From positions 2,427,501-2,491,500 of the forward strand of contig NZ_CP155729.1 in assembly GCF_039724765.1 (NCBI RefSeq): DNA of 64,000 nt. The letters run 5' to 3'. The stretch comes from Sagittula stellata E-37 (lineage in GTDB: Bacteria > Pseudomonadota > Alphaproteobacteria > Rhodobacterales > Rhodobacteraceae). Of the stretch, positions 33,500 through 41,820 are shown piece by piece. The notes beneath the pieces are model-generated. The model was not told the origin of the DNA and ran no database searches. It saw only the letters and a program-made list of their open reading frames with translations. How positions within the stretch are numbered: the first letter of the stretch is position 1; every line of letters begins with the position of its first letter. The translations under genes were made by a program, and so were the position numbers.

Positions 33500-34275
33500 G
33501 TGGCATCCAGCCGGAAGAGCGCGGCGCACACGATGATCAGGACCACGCCGAATACCGCGTCGCGACGGGTGTAGGCGAAGTCCTGCAAGAGCATGATACG
33601 TCCCGAGAAACCCCGGCATTTCATCGCGGCGAGGATACGCTCGGACCGTTCAATCGCCCGCACCAGAATCATGCCCACGAGGTAGCCGAAGGTGCGGTAG
33701 GTGTGCCACGAGGTGGAGGGACGGAAGGCTCTGACCTTCATCGCGGCGCGCAGGCGAAGGTATTCCTCGCGCAGCACCTCGATGTAGCGGATGGTGAACA
33801 TCATCAGGTGCACGAGTTTTTCCGGGCACCGCAGCCGGTAAAGCGCATGCCCCATGGTGACCGGCTCCATCGACCCGACCAGCGTCATGAGCGCGAGGAT
33901 CACCGCGTTGGCGGTCAGCGCGATTTCGACGGCCTGCCCGAGGCCCTGCCAGGTCGCATCGAAGCCCCAGATGGTGAACATAGTGTCGCCGGGCACCGTG
34001 AAGGGAAAGAGAACCAGCATGAAGATGATGAAACCGTCCATCGCCGCCATGCGCTTCACCGTGGGCAGGATCGGCAGGCGCGAGACCAGCAGGAACGCGA
34101 CGGACACCGCAAGGGCCGCCGTCAGAGCACCCAGCGAGGACAGCGCCACAACCACCACGCCAAAGACACAGACGCCGAGTATGCGGGTGCGTGGGTCCAG
34201 ACGGTTCACTGCGGTCAGGGCCGGTGTCCCGGTCCCAGCCAGCGTCTTTTGTGCCTGTGTCAGAACGTGGCCCAT
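33490..34275 (-). CDS. cbiQ: Cobalt ECF transporter T component CbiQ
   Basis: Transmembrane coupling protein of 261 residues. Several helices (ILGVCVFGVVVVALSSLGAL) are followed by the ECF-T coupling motifs in the C-terminal half: RAAMKVRAF, close to Ala-Arg-Gly, and AAMKCRGFSGR, which contact CbiO. It lies 3 bases downstream of cbiL and overlaps cbiO. It transmits ATPase movements to the CbiM core that carries Co2+. Confidence 0.93.
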   Translation of the reverse strand: MGHVLTQAQKTLAGTGTPALTAVNRLDPRTRILGVCVFGVVVVALSSLGALTAALAVSVAFLLVSRLPILPTVKRMAAMDGFIIFMLVLFPFTVPGDTMFTIWGFDATWQGLGQAVEIALTANAVILALMTLVGSMEPVTMGHALYRLRCPEKLVHLMMFTIRYIEVLREEYLRLRAAMKVRAFRPSTSWHTYRTFGYLVGMILVRAIERSERILAAMKCRGFSGRIMLLQDFAYTRRDAVFGVVLIIVCAALFRLDATWP

Positions 34276-34278
34276 GGC

Positions 34279-34854
34279 TCAGGCCGCCATCTTGCGGCGG
34301 GCCGCGATGTAGAACGCCAGCCCGAACAGCCCGAGGATGTAGCCCAGTCCGCCGAGGATCGTCTGGAAGTCGTTCTTCTCCTTGTAGGCAGCAATCTCGC
34401 GGCGCAGGGGGCGGATCTCGTCCCGAACCGTTTCGGCGATAAAGTCACGCTCTTCTGCCGTCAGTCCGGCGACGGCGACCGGCTCGGAGGCGTCGGTGGC
34501 CACGGCGGGCGGCGCGGCTTCGATGACCGGTTTGCCGAGGATGGCAGCCACCTCTTCGGCGGGCAGCGTGGCCTCCGCCACGTGTCCGGCGCCCAGATCG
34601 GCGCGGAAACGATGTTCGACCGGCTTTTCCGGCGTGAAGACAAAGAAGCCGTCCGCATCGGTGACCGTGCGCCCCAGTTCGGTGCCGTCGGGGGCGGTGA
34701 CGATCACTTCTTCCCCGACAGCCATGTCGCCGTTGGAGAAGCCGATCTCGCCCTCGATGGAGGACCCGGACGGAAAGACGGCGGCGATGACCTTGTGGGC
34801 CTGAGCGGGCAGGGGCAACGCCAGAAGCGCCGCAATCAGGGCAAGGCGTTTCAT
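34279..34854 (-). CDS. cbiL: Cobalt transporter auxiliary subunit CbiL (NikL-like)
   Basis: Membrane-anchored periplasmic protein of 191 residues. A signal peptide (KRLALIAALLALPLPAQA) leaves a mature N-terminus with His (HKVIAAVFPSGSSIEGEIGF), which is a CbiL/NikL feature. A carboxypeptidase-regulatory-like beta domain follows (VTDADGFFVFTPEKP), then an acidic/coiled linker and a C-terminal helix (ILGGLGYILGLFGLAFYIAARRK). It replaces CbiN in the CbiKLMQO-type systems. The start overlaps the cbiM stop by four bases. Confidence 0.85.
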   Translation of the reverse strand: MKRLALIAALLALPLPAQAHKVIAAVFPSGSSIEGEIGFSNGDMAVGEEVIVTAPDGTELGRTVTDADGFFVFTPEKPVEHRFRADLGAGHVAEATLPAEEVAAILGKPVIEAAPPAVATDASEPVAVAGLTAEERDFIAETVRDEIRPLRREIAAYKEKNDFQTILGGLGYILGLFGLAFYIAARRKMAA

Positions 34855-35468
34855 GCGGCACTCCGTTGCAGGGCGTGGAAGAGGTCCGGCTTGACCTTGC
34901 GAGCCAGGAGGACGGCGAACCCGGTCAGCAGCCCTTCGATGATCATCACCGGGATATGGGCGATGAACACCAGTTTGGCCGCCGGGATGAAGGCATCGCC
35001 CGACAAGGCCAGCGACAAGGCCACCAAGCCGGTTGTCGCGGCGATGCTGAAGGTGCCGCCGACCGCGCCCCAGACGGCTCCGGTCAGCGGCGTCCCGCGC
35101 GAGATGAGACGCCCGAACAGCAGTCCCGCCAGCACCGCTGGCAAAGCGATATTGAGTGTGTTCACCCCGAGCACGGTCAGTCCGCCGAAGCCGAAGAACA
35201 CGGCCTGAAGCAGCAGGCCCACGAAGAGGGCCGGAAAGGCGGCCCAGCCGAGCACGAGCCCGGCAAGACCGTTCATGATGAGATGCACCGAGGACGGGCC
35301 GATCGGCACATGCACCAGCGAGGCCACGAAGAAGCTGGCCGACAGGACACCGGCTGCGGGGATGCGTTCCATCGTCAGCGACCGCAGGCCATAGGCGATG
35401 CCGCCGGCCGCCAGCACCGCCCCGCCGATCACGACCGGGTTGGAAAGGGCTCCGTCCACGATGTGCAT
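34851..35468 (-). CDS. cbiM: Cobalt ECF transporter S component CbiM
   Basis: Substrate-binding membrane core of 205 residues. The N-terminus MHIVDGALSNPV provides the amino group, His2 and backbone metal ligands seen in CbiM/NikM structures. The second metal His is expected in VHVPIGPSSVHLIMNG. The remaining helices (GWAAFPALFVGLLLQAVFFGFGG) follow the family. It overlaps cbiL (ATGA) and lies 4 bases after cbiK. Confidence 0.95.
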   Translation of the reverse strand: MHIVDGALSNPVVIGGAVLAAGGIAYGLRSLTMERIPAAGVLSASFFVASLVHVPIGPSSVHLIMNGLAGLVLGWAAFPALFVGLLLQAVFFGFGGLTVLGVNTLNIALPAVLAGLLFGRLISRGTPLTGAVWGAVGGTFSIAATTGLVALSLALSGDAFIPAAKLVFIAHIPVMIIEGLLTGFAVLLARKVKPDLFHALQRSAA

Positions 35469-35472
35469 GGCG

Positions 35473-36258
35473 TTACTCCAGCTCCCAGGCGCGGATCCAG
35501 ATCACGGCATCCTGGCTGAGTTCCTTGCCTTTGTGTTCGGTTGCGGGACCGACACCGAGCGCGGCAAAGCCCCAGTGTCCGGCCCTGGGAATGCCGAAGG
35601 TGAAGTACCCGTTGTCGTCGGACATGACGACGACCGCGCCACCGGGCGGGGGGCTGACCACCGGGTCGGTGGCGCGCGCACGTTCCATGTCCGGCTCTGC
35701 CGCCATGAACTCGACCTCGATCTCGGCACCGGCGACGGGTTGGCCGTCGGACAGGACGCGTCCGGTGAACGTGGAGCCCGCCAACACGTTGTAGGGCTTG
35801 TTCAGCGGCAGGATCTCTGCGGGCAGGCCAACAGGGTTCATCCAGTCGGTGGGCAATTCGCTGCGGTTCAGAAAGGCCTTGGTGTACTGCTGGATGTACG
35901 TGTCCTCGGATTCCTCGAAGTAGGGCTGCGGGACCGTCACGAGGACATAATCGCCCGACCGCTTGACCGGGACGTTGCCCAGAAAGGCCGCCGCCTCGTT
36001 CGCGGACCCCGTGAAGGCCGTCGGTTCGAGGGTGTCCAGAAGATCGGTGCGCTTGCCGTGATGCACCATGAAGAATTCCTCGGGTGTTTCCATCTCCATC
36101 ACGTGGCCGTTTGAGAAGGGGTGCCAGAAGATCAGCTTGACCGGCACGTCGCCCGGTCGGTCGATGATCGTGTCCGTCGTATATTCGAGAAGGAAATGCG
36201 CCTGTGTCATCGCCGGAAACGCGATGCACGCCGCAAGTGCACCAAAAGTGAGTTTCAT
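35473..36258 (-). CDS. cbiK: DUF4198 periplasmic protein, CbiK/NikK type
   Basis: Periplasmic protein of 261 residues, first gene of the cobalt uptake operon. The signal peptide KLTFGALAACIAFPAMTQA leaves the mature start HFLLEYTTDTII, with His at the first position as in NikK/CbiK. The DUF4198 core includes KLIFWHPFSNGHVMEM, ILPLNKPYNVLAG and DDNGYFTFGIPRAGHWGF, with several His that could hand metal to CbiM. The start at 36258 was chosen by the signal peptide and an AAGGACG ribosome site. A cobalamin riboswitch lies 150 bases upstream. Confidence 0.87.
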   Translation of the reverse strand: MKLTFGALAACIAFPAMTQAHFLLEYTTDTIIDRPGDVPVKLIFWHPFSNGHVMEMETPEEFFMVHHGKRTDLLDTLEPTAFTGSANEAAAFLGNVPVKRSGDYVLVTVPQPYFEESEDTYIQQYTKAFLNRSELPTDWMNPVGLPAEILPLNKPYNVLAGSTFTGRVLSDGQPVAGAEIEVEFMAAEPDMERARATDPVVSPPPGGAVVVMSDDNGYFTFGIPRAGHWGFAALGVGPATEHKGKELSQDAVIWIRAWELE

Positions 36259-36392
36259 GAAGCCGTCCTTGTCCACTGCGCCACACCCGGCGCGCGTCGT
36301 TTCTGGACGCGGGGAACACTCGACCCCATCCGCGCGGCGGAATGACCCGCCTGCGCACGAGGCCAGACGCGCACCCCGGCGTCCGGTTGAAA

Positions 36393-36411
36393 GCGCCTCT
36401 TCCTGAGGCGC
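36393..36411 (-). promoter_or_regulatory. Hairpin directly after the riboswitch, possible expression platform
   Basis: On the minus strand GCGCCTC-AGGAA-GAGGCGC followed by TTTC. It has a 7-bp stem with a short T stretch and could act as a ligand-controlled terminator, though it is a weak one. Confidence 0.45.
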
Positions 36412-36590
36412 CAGTCCGGCAGGTCTCCTGGCTCGCGGGTCATCGCATCTGGACTGGCCTTCCCGGATTTCTCCAGTGGCATATCAGCCCTGCTTGCCGC
36501 TTACAGTTGCGGGGGCAGCTGCAGGGTAGGCACTCGCGTGCCGCACTGCATTCCCTCTTTCCTCCGAAGCGTGAAAACTCCGGAACCGGA
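36411..36590 (-). promoter_or_regulatory. Cobalamin (B12) riboswitch
   Basis: On the minus strand all the conserved elements appear in order: GTGCGGCACGCGAGTGCCTACC, then CTGCCCCCGCAACTGTAAG, then GCCACTG (36480-36474), GGGAAGG, and the B12 box AGCCAGGAGACCTGCC (36433-36418). Binding of adenosylcobalamin normally turns off the genes downstream, here cbiKLMQO. This marks the transporter as cobalt- rather than nickel-specific. Confidence 0.95.
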
Positions 36591-36705
36591 CATGCGATTT
36601 CCTTGCCAGAAAAGCGCGCGCCCGGTCAATTGCTAATTTGTGAAGCGCGGAGCAGGGACCGGACAGATGTGTGGTCCACTGTTGGGCCCTCCGAGCGAGG
36701 GCTCG

Positions 36706-39312
36706 TCAGGCGTCTTCCGGAGCCACTGTCGCGATGCTCAGCGCATGGCCGCCCAGGTCGCGGAAGGCGCGCTGGCGGCAGGTCAGCACGATGATCTGAA
36801 GGTCGCCCGCCTGGCGGTGCAACGCGTCGAACATCCGCTCGATCCGATCGTCGTCGGTGAAGACCAGCGCGTCGTCGAGGATCACCGGCGCAGTGCGCCC
36901 CGCGTGGGACAACATGCGCGCAAAGGCCAGCCGGACCAGCAATGCCACCTGTTCCTGCGTGCCGCCGGAGAGGATGTCGACCGGCTCGCTCTGGCCGTCG
37001 CGCAAAAGCGCATCGGGCAGCAGGGATTCTTCTCCCCATGTCAGCTCGGCGTCCGGCCAGAGCAGGTGCAGGAGCGGTTTCAGTTCCCGGGCGATCGGCG
37101 CGAAATAGCGTTCGCGGGCTTCGTTGCGGGCTTTTTCAAGCGCCTGTTCGAGCTTGCGAAGCACAGCCACCTCGTGCTCGATCCGCGTCAGGGTCTCGCG
37201 GGCCGATGTCAGCTTTTCCACCGTCTCGGCCAGCCTTTCCTCGACCGCGTCACCGGCAGAGCGGCTGATGCGTTCTTCGAGCCGGGCGAGCAGAAGCTTC
37301 AGACGGGCGCTTTCGTCGCGTGCGCGGGTTTCCACGGATTCCGCCCGAGTCAGCGTTGCGCGCGTATTGGCGGTGTCGGGGGCGTCCTTGGCCTTGGCCG
37401 CATGTTTGGCCTGCTCCTCGGCAAGAGCAGCCTCCATCCTTGACAGGGTCGCGGCCAGATCGTCCTCTGTCGCGCCGCCAGCCCGCGCCACCGCGTCTTC
37501 GGCGCGCTTCAGACGGTCCTTGAGCGAAGTCAGGGCGGTTTCGGCGCGCAGCACCTCAGCCCGGGTATCGGCCAGCCGTTCGTTGGCGGCGTCGAGCGCG
37601 CCGCGGGCAAGGTCCCGTTCTTCGCGCGCGCTGACCAGTTCCGCCTCTGCCTGCGCAAGGTCGGGCATGTCCGCATCCTCAACCGGGACAGGGATGCGGG
37701 CGTGCGTCGCGCGAAGCTGTTCAATGCCATCCGGGGCGAGGCTTTGCAGCACGGCCTTCGCTTCGGCATGCTGCCGCTCCGCCTCGGTCCGGGCGGCGGC
37801 GGCGTCACGGGCCTCTTCCAGGGTCGCGGCTCCGATGGCCTCAAGCGCCGAACGCAAGGCGCGGGCCGCAGCGTCCACAGTGTCGGCGTCGCGCCCGGTG
37901 TCGCCGGGGCGGATCTCCAACTGCCCGACACCGGCTATGTCGAAGCGGGTGGTCCGGGCGACGGGGACCGCCTGACCGTCCGGCAGCGGGGCGTCACCGA
38001 AACGGATCGCACCTTGGGATCCTGCCGCGTAGTGGGCCACAACCTGCGTGGCCGTGGCGTCGTGCGCGGCAACGGCGGCGGCATGGGTATTGGACAGTGT
38101 CTCGATCCGGCGAAGGGCCGTGGCGTCGGGACCGGAGCGGGCGGCTGCGGCGGTCTCCATCCTGCGGCGCATCTCTTCGGCCTGCGCGATGCGGGTCTCA
38201 AGCTCCTTGCGACGTTCGGAACCTTCGCGCGCGGCCTCCGCCCGTTGCGCGGCAGTTCGGGTGCCTTCGGCCTTCGATAGCGCGACCTCTGCCGCGTCGA
38301 ATGTCTTCTGTGCCGCATCGCGGGCGGCCTGCGCCTTGTCCCGCGCCGCGCCCGCCGCCTCCTTCTCCGCGCCGGTTGCATCGACGAGGCGCGCGGCCTC
38401 TGTCCGTTCAGCGGTTGCCTCGCGCAGGGACGCAAGCTTCCCGCGTGCCGCCTCTGCCGTCAGGCGGGCCATTTCGACCTTGCGGGCCGCCGCGTCGAGT
38501 TCCTCTGCATGGCGCACGGCGGCGGTGTGGGCCGCGCGGGCGGCGTCCAGCTTTGCGCTGCGCTCGGCCACCGCGTCCGGGGCTTCCCACTCGGCAAGGT
38601 CGCGCCGTGCACGTTTGCGTTCCGCCAGCGCGTCATGAAGGTCGCGCGCCGTTGCCGCAAGGTCCTGCTCCTGCGCAGTCAGCGCCTCCACCGTGTCGAT
38701 GGCCGCCTTCCATGCGCCGCCGGTCTTCGGCTTGCCGGTGCCGGTGGCGAGTGCCGCCAACTCGTCGCGGCATCGCGCCAGCGCCCTGTCCATGCGCCGT
38801 CCGCCGGTCATTGCCTCCACTTCGTCCCCGACGGAAGTCATCAGATCGCGGCGGGCCTCGAGCGCGGCCTGCCGTTCCTTCGTGGTGCCGGCCGTCAGGT
38901 CGGTGACCCCTTGACGCACCCAAATCAGCCCGGACGGACCGCCGGCGTCACCGCCCAGCAGGTCCGCGATCCAGGCCTCGGCGGCATCTGCCTGCGCGAT
39001 CAGCCGGTCGCCCTGATGCACCGTCGCCGTCGCCTTCTGGAACCAGCGTTTTGTCAGGGTGAAACGGCCATCGGCGGTCTCCAGCTCGACCGTGACTTCG
39101 GGCGCGCCGCCCGCGTGGGGGCGGAGCGATGACACCTCTTTGTCGCGGGAGCCGTGTGGCTTGAAGAACAGGGCCTGAATGGCATCGAAGAGGGTCGACT
39201 TACCGTGCTCGTTTGGTTCGCAGAGCACGTTCAGCCCGTCGCCAAGCCCGTCGACCCGCGCCGGTTCGGTAAACCGGCGGACATTGTTCAGGGTGATGCT
39301 GCGCAGTTTCAT
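36706..39312 (-). CDS. SbcC/Rad50-like (YhaN-type) ATPase without zinc hook
   Basis: Long coiled-coil ATPase of 868 residues. The Walker A motif is CEPNEHGKST at residues 31-40 and the Q-loop/first lobe is ALFFKPHGSRDKE. About residues 180-700 form alanine-, glutamate- and arginine-rich coiled coil. The C-terminal lobe carries signature LSGGTQEQVALLVRLAFA and Walker B PVILDDALVFTDDDR. No CxxC zinc hook is seen in the middle, so it resembles YhaN/short Rad50-like proteins more than SbcC. The gene overlaps the Mre11-like gene by four bases, so the two proteins probably form a DNA end-processing complex. Confidence 0.88.
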   Translation of the reverse strand: MKLRSITLNNVRRFTEPARVDGLGDGLNVLCEPNEHGKSTLFDAIQALFFKPHGSRDKEVSSLRPHAGGAPEVTVELETADGRFTLTKRWFQKATATVHQGDRLIAQADAAEAWIADLLGGDAGGPSGLIWVRQGVTDLTAGTTKERQAALEARRDLMTSVGDEVEAMTGGRRMDRALARCRDELAALATGTGKPKTGGAWKAAIDTVEALTAQEQDLAATARDLHDALAERKRARRDLAEWEAPDAVAERSAKLDAARAAHTAAVRHAEELDAAARKVEMARLTAEAARGKLASLREATAERTEAARLVDATGAEKEAAGAARDKAQAARDAAQKTFDAAEVALSKAEGTRTAAQRAEAAREGSERRKELETRIAQAEEMRRRMETAAAARSGPDATALRRIETLSNTHAAAVAAHDATATQVVAHYAAGSQGAIRFGDAPLPDGQAVPVARTTRFDIAGVGQLEIRPGDTGRDADTVDAAARALRSALEAIGAATLEEARDAAAARTEAERQHAEAKAVLQSLAPDGIEQLRATHARIPVPVEDADMPDLAQAEAELVSAREERDLARGALDAANERLADTRAEVLRAETALTSLKDRLKRAEDAVARAGGATEDDLAATLSRMEAALAEEQAKHAAKAKDAPDTANTRATLTRAESVETRARDESARLKLLLARLEERISRSAGDAVEERLAETVEKLTSARETLTRIEHEVAVLRKLEQALEKARNEARERYFAPIARELKPLLHLLWPDAELTWGEESLLPDALLRDGQSEPVDILSGGTQEQVALLVRLAFARMLSHAGRTAPVILDDALVFTDDDRIERMFDALHRQAGDLQIIVLTCRQRAFRDLGGHALSIATVAPEDA

Positions 39313-40439
39313 TCCATATCCTCGCGCACATAGGCGTACAGCCGGGCCAGAGCATCGGCCGCCACGTCCCGTTCCGATTGCGACAGGTCGTCCGCGTTGG
39401 CCTCCGCCATCAGCCCGTCCGCCGCCAGCCGCAGCGCGCCCGCCCGGTCGATGGCATCGAGGTCGGTGGCCTCGAACAGCGCGCCGAGCGCGTCGGTCCG
39501 CAACTCGAAATGGGCGAAGTCGGGGGCGGCGTCGCTTGCGGCATTGCGGAGAGCGACCTGCTGCGGCAGATTCGCCCAGCCGGAGACGGCGACCCGCAGG
39601 AGGATGTCTCGACGTCCCGTCGCAGGCAGAACCTCGGTCAATGCCGCGGCGGCGTCCTGCCGAGCGGTGAGGGGCAAGGGTGTCTCCTGCCAGAGGAACG
39701 ATCCCGTCGCGACCTCTTCGATGTCCGGAACTGCGCCCGGTCTGTCAAGAGTGACAGAGAGGCAGACCCCGCGCTGACCGTGCTTGAACCGGTCCTGTTC
39801 CGGCGTGCCGCTGTAGTGCACCCGGTCCGACACTCTGAGCCTGCCATGCCAGTCGCCGAGCGCAAGATAGTCCAGACGGGCACTGCGGTCCCGGTCGGGC
39901 GCGATGGTGTCCCCGGAGTTGGTGAAATCCGTGACGCCGCCATGCGCCAGACCGATGCGCAACAGTCCTTCTTCGCTGGCCATGGAAGGCAGCGCCGCCG
40001 TCGGGTCGCTGCCCGGGGCGCGGTAGGCGACGGGGCAGGGCAGAAGGACCGCCTCATCGCTCATGTGTCGTGGCGCGGTTTCGGTGACGGGGATGACGTT
40101 CGCGGGGCCGTCCTTGCGGATCGTGTCCCACAGCGGTTCGGCGTCGCGCATGTTGTCGTGGTTGCCGGGCAGGAGCCACCAGATCACGCCCTCCGCCTCG
40201 GCCATGGCGGCCAGCGCCTGACGGATCACCGGGGCCGAGGGCGTGGCCGTGTCGAACGTGTCGCCGGCCAGAAGGACATGGCCGGCGCCGCGTGCGCGCG
40301 CGGCCTCAGCCAGCCTGGCAATCGCCGCGTGGCGGGCTTCCATCAGGCGGCCCCGTATGTTGCCGTCGCCGGGCTGCGGGATGTTGGCGAACTTCCGTCC
40401 GATGTGCAGGTCGGATGTGTGGATGAAACGGAATGCCAT
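39309..40439 (-). CDS. SbcD/Mre11-like DNA repair phosphoesterase
   Basis: Metallophosphoesterase of 376 residues. Metal-binding motifs are all present: FIHTSDLHIGRKF, LLAGDTFDTATP, LLPGNHDNMRD, GLAHGG and YLALGDWHGR. The C-terminal capping part is longer than the minimal fold. It is expected to be a manganese-dependent nuclease acting with the Rad50-like ATPase. Stop and next start overlap (ATGA at 39309-39312). Confidence 0.91.
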   Translation of the reverse strand: MAFRFIHTSDLHIGRKFANIPQPGDGNIRGRLMEARHAAIARLAEAARARGAGHVLLAGDTFDTATPSAPVIRQALAAMAEAEGVIWWLLPGNHDNMRDAEPLWDTIRKDGPANVIPVTETAPRHMSDEAVLLPCPVAYRAPGSDPTAALPSMASEEGLLRIGLAHGGVTDFTNSGDTIAPDRDRSARLDYLALGDWHGRLRVSDRVHYSGTPEQDRFKHGQRGVCLSVTLDRPGAVPDIEEVATGSFLWQETPLPLTARQDAAAALTEVLPATGRRDILLRVAVSGWANLPQQVALRNAASDAAPDFAHFELRTDALGALFEATDLDAIDRAGALRLAADGLMAEANADDLSQSERDVAADALARLYAYVREDME

Positions 40440-40903
40440 CGCCTGCTCCTGTTAGGTGCCCCTTGCCGTTGCGGGAACGGATCCCAGCTTTGGGCAGGGG
40501 GCAGAACCTGTTGCGGCCCATGCGACACTGCCCGCCCTCCCGGTACGGCACGGAGGGTGCAGAGAACCATATTCGTGGCGGCGTTCCAAGTGGGTGAAGC
40601 CTTGTTCGGTCTCCGTATGAACAGGGCCGGCCGCCGGAGACACAAGTGCATCGCCGGCTTTTCGGTCGCCAAGAACCGGCATCGGTTTCATGAGCGCGCC
40701 ATCTGCCGGAGTGCCGCAGGCCCCGCCGCGGTCTATGGCGGCTGTCAGAGCTTCATCGGCGTTCAGGTGATGTCGATGAAAACGCATGAAAAACCGGCAG
40801 GCCGGTTTCTTACCGCCGCAAATGCGTTTGGAACCCTGTCTTCTGGCCCGTCGGAAGACGGCAGATGCCACGTCCCGGCAATGTCGCCTCGCATGAGCCC
40901 GCT
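40440..40903. other. Intergenic region between the SbcCD-like and RpiR genes
   Basis: About 460 bases without a believable gene; the long open frames here are compositional. It holds the terminator hairpin at 40789-40808, and between that and 40440 the promoter for the SbcCD-like pair. Confidence 0.6.
40789..40808 (-). terminator. Probable terminator downstream of the RpiR gene
   Basis: On the minus strand AAACCGG-CCTG-CCGGTTT with five T at its 3' edge, a 7-bp stem with a 4-base loop, about 95 bases after the rpiR stop. Confidence 0.6.
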
Positions 40904-41773
40904 TCAGCGTGTGCCGCGCAGCCGGGCCAACTCGGTCTTCATCCGGGCCACCCTGTCGTGATGGGCCTCGCCACGGCGCAGGCTGACGGCGGTTGACAGG
41001 ATGTCGATGACGACGAGGTGCGACAGCCGCGAGACGGTGGGCGTGTAAATATCCGTGTTCTCCAGCGTCTCGACCATCAGCGTGACGTCGCAATGACGGC
41101 AAAGCGGGCTGTCCGCCTGTCCGGTGATGCCCACTGTCGCCGCGCCGCGCTCCTGTGCGGTGGCCATCGCCGCCACGACTTCGCGTGTCTGGCCGGTATT
41201 GGAAATCGCCACTGCCGCGTCGCCCGGCCGGAGCATCCCGGCGGTCATGAACATCTGGTGGGCGTCGGATGGCGCGCCGCAGGGGACCCCGAACAGCGGA
41301 AACTTCTGCTGGGCGTCACGGGCCACGATACCGGAAGCGCCGAAGCCGAAGAACTCGATGCGCGTTGCCGTGGCCAGCAGATCCACCGCGTCCCCGATCC
41401 GTGCGGTGTCCAGCCGGGACTGCGCCCAGTTGAGGTTCGAGAGGTTGAAATCGAAGATCTTGGTCACGATGCCGGCAAGGTCGTCGGCGTCGCTGATCGC
41501 GGTGTGAGAAGTCGTGCGCGCAAAGGCCAGGCTGCGTGCCAGTCGGACCCTCAGATCGCGGAAACCCTCGCAGCCGATCGCGTTGCAAAAGCGGATGACC
41601 GTGGGTTCGGAGACGTCTGACGCCCGGGCCAGCCGGGCGAGCGTCATGGCGACCGCCTCTTCGGGGCGGTCGAGGATGACGTCGGCCACCCGTCGGTCGG
41701 ACTTGCGCAGCTCGTCGCGATGCCGGACGATCTCTTCCAGCAGATTGTCGTTCGGCGTCTGCGCGTTGTGCAT
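40904..41773 (-). CDS. MurR/RpiR-family regulator (HexR-like)
   Basis: Transcription factor of 289 residues. The N-terminal HTH_6 domain reads LRKSDRRVADVILDRPEEAVA and then ASDVSEPTVIRFCNAIGCEGF, and is followed by a SIS sugar-phosphate-binding domain (IEFFGFGASGIVARDAQQKF, AVAISNTGQTREVVAAM). The start ATG at 41773 has AGGAAGG upstream. It is the last gene of the operon with the shikimate-dehydrogenase-like and cupin isomerase genes. Two HexR-consensus sites occur in the promoter at the other end of that operon. HexR proteins respond to KDPG in gammaproteobacteria; the ligand here is not known. Confidence 0.92.
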   Translation of the reverse strand: MHNAQTPNDNLLEEIVRHRDELRKSDRRVADVILDRPEEAVAMTLARLARASDVSEPTVIRFCNAIGCEGFRDLRVRLARSLAFARTTSHTAISDADDLAGIVTKIFDFNLSNLNWAQSRLDTARIGDAVDLLATATRIEFFGFGASGIVARDAQQKFPLFGVPCGAPSDAHQMFMTAGMLRPGDAAVAISNTGQTREVVAAMATAQERGAATVGITGQADSPLCRHCDVTLMVETLENTDIYTPTVSRLSHLVVIDILSTAVSLRRGEAHHDRVARMKTELARLRGTR

Positions 41774-41820
41774 CGTGGCCTTCCTTCCCCGGTCGCTGTG
41801 GTCAAACGTGCTGGCGGCTG

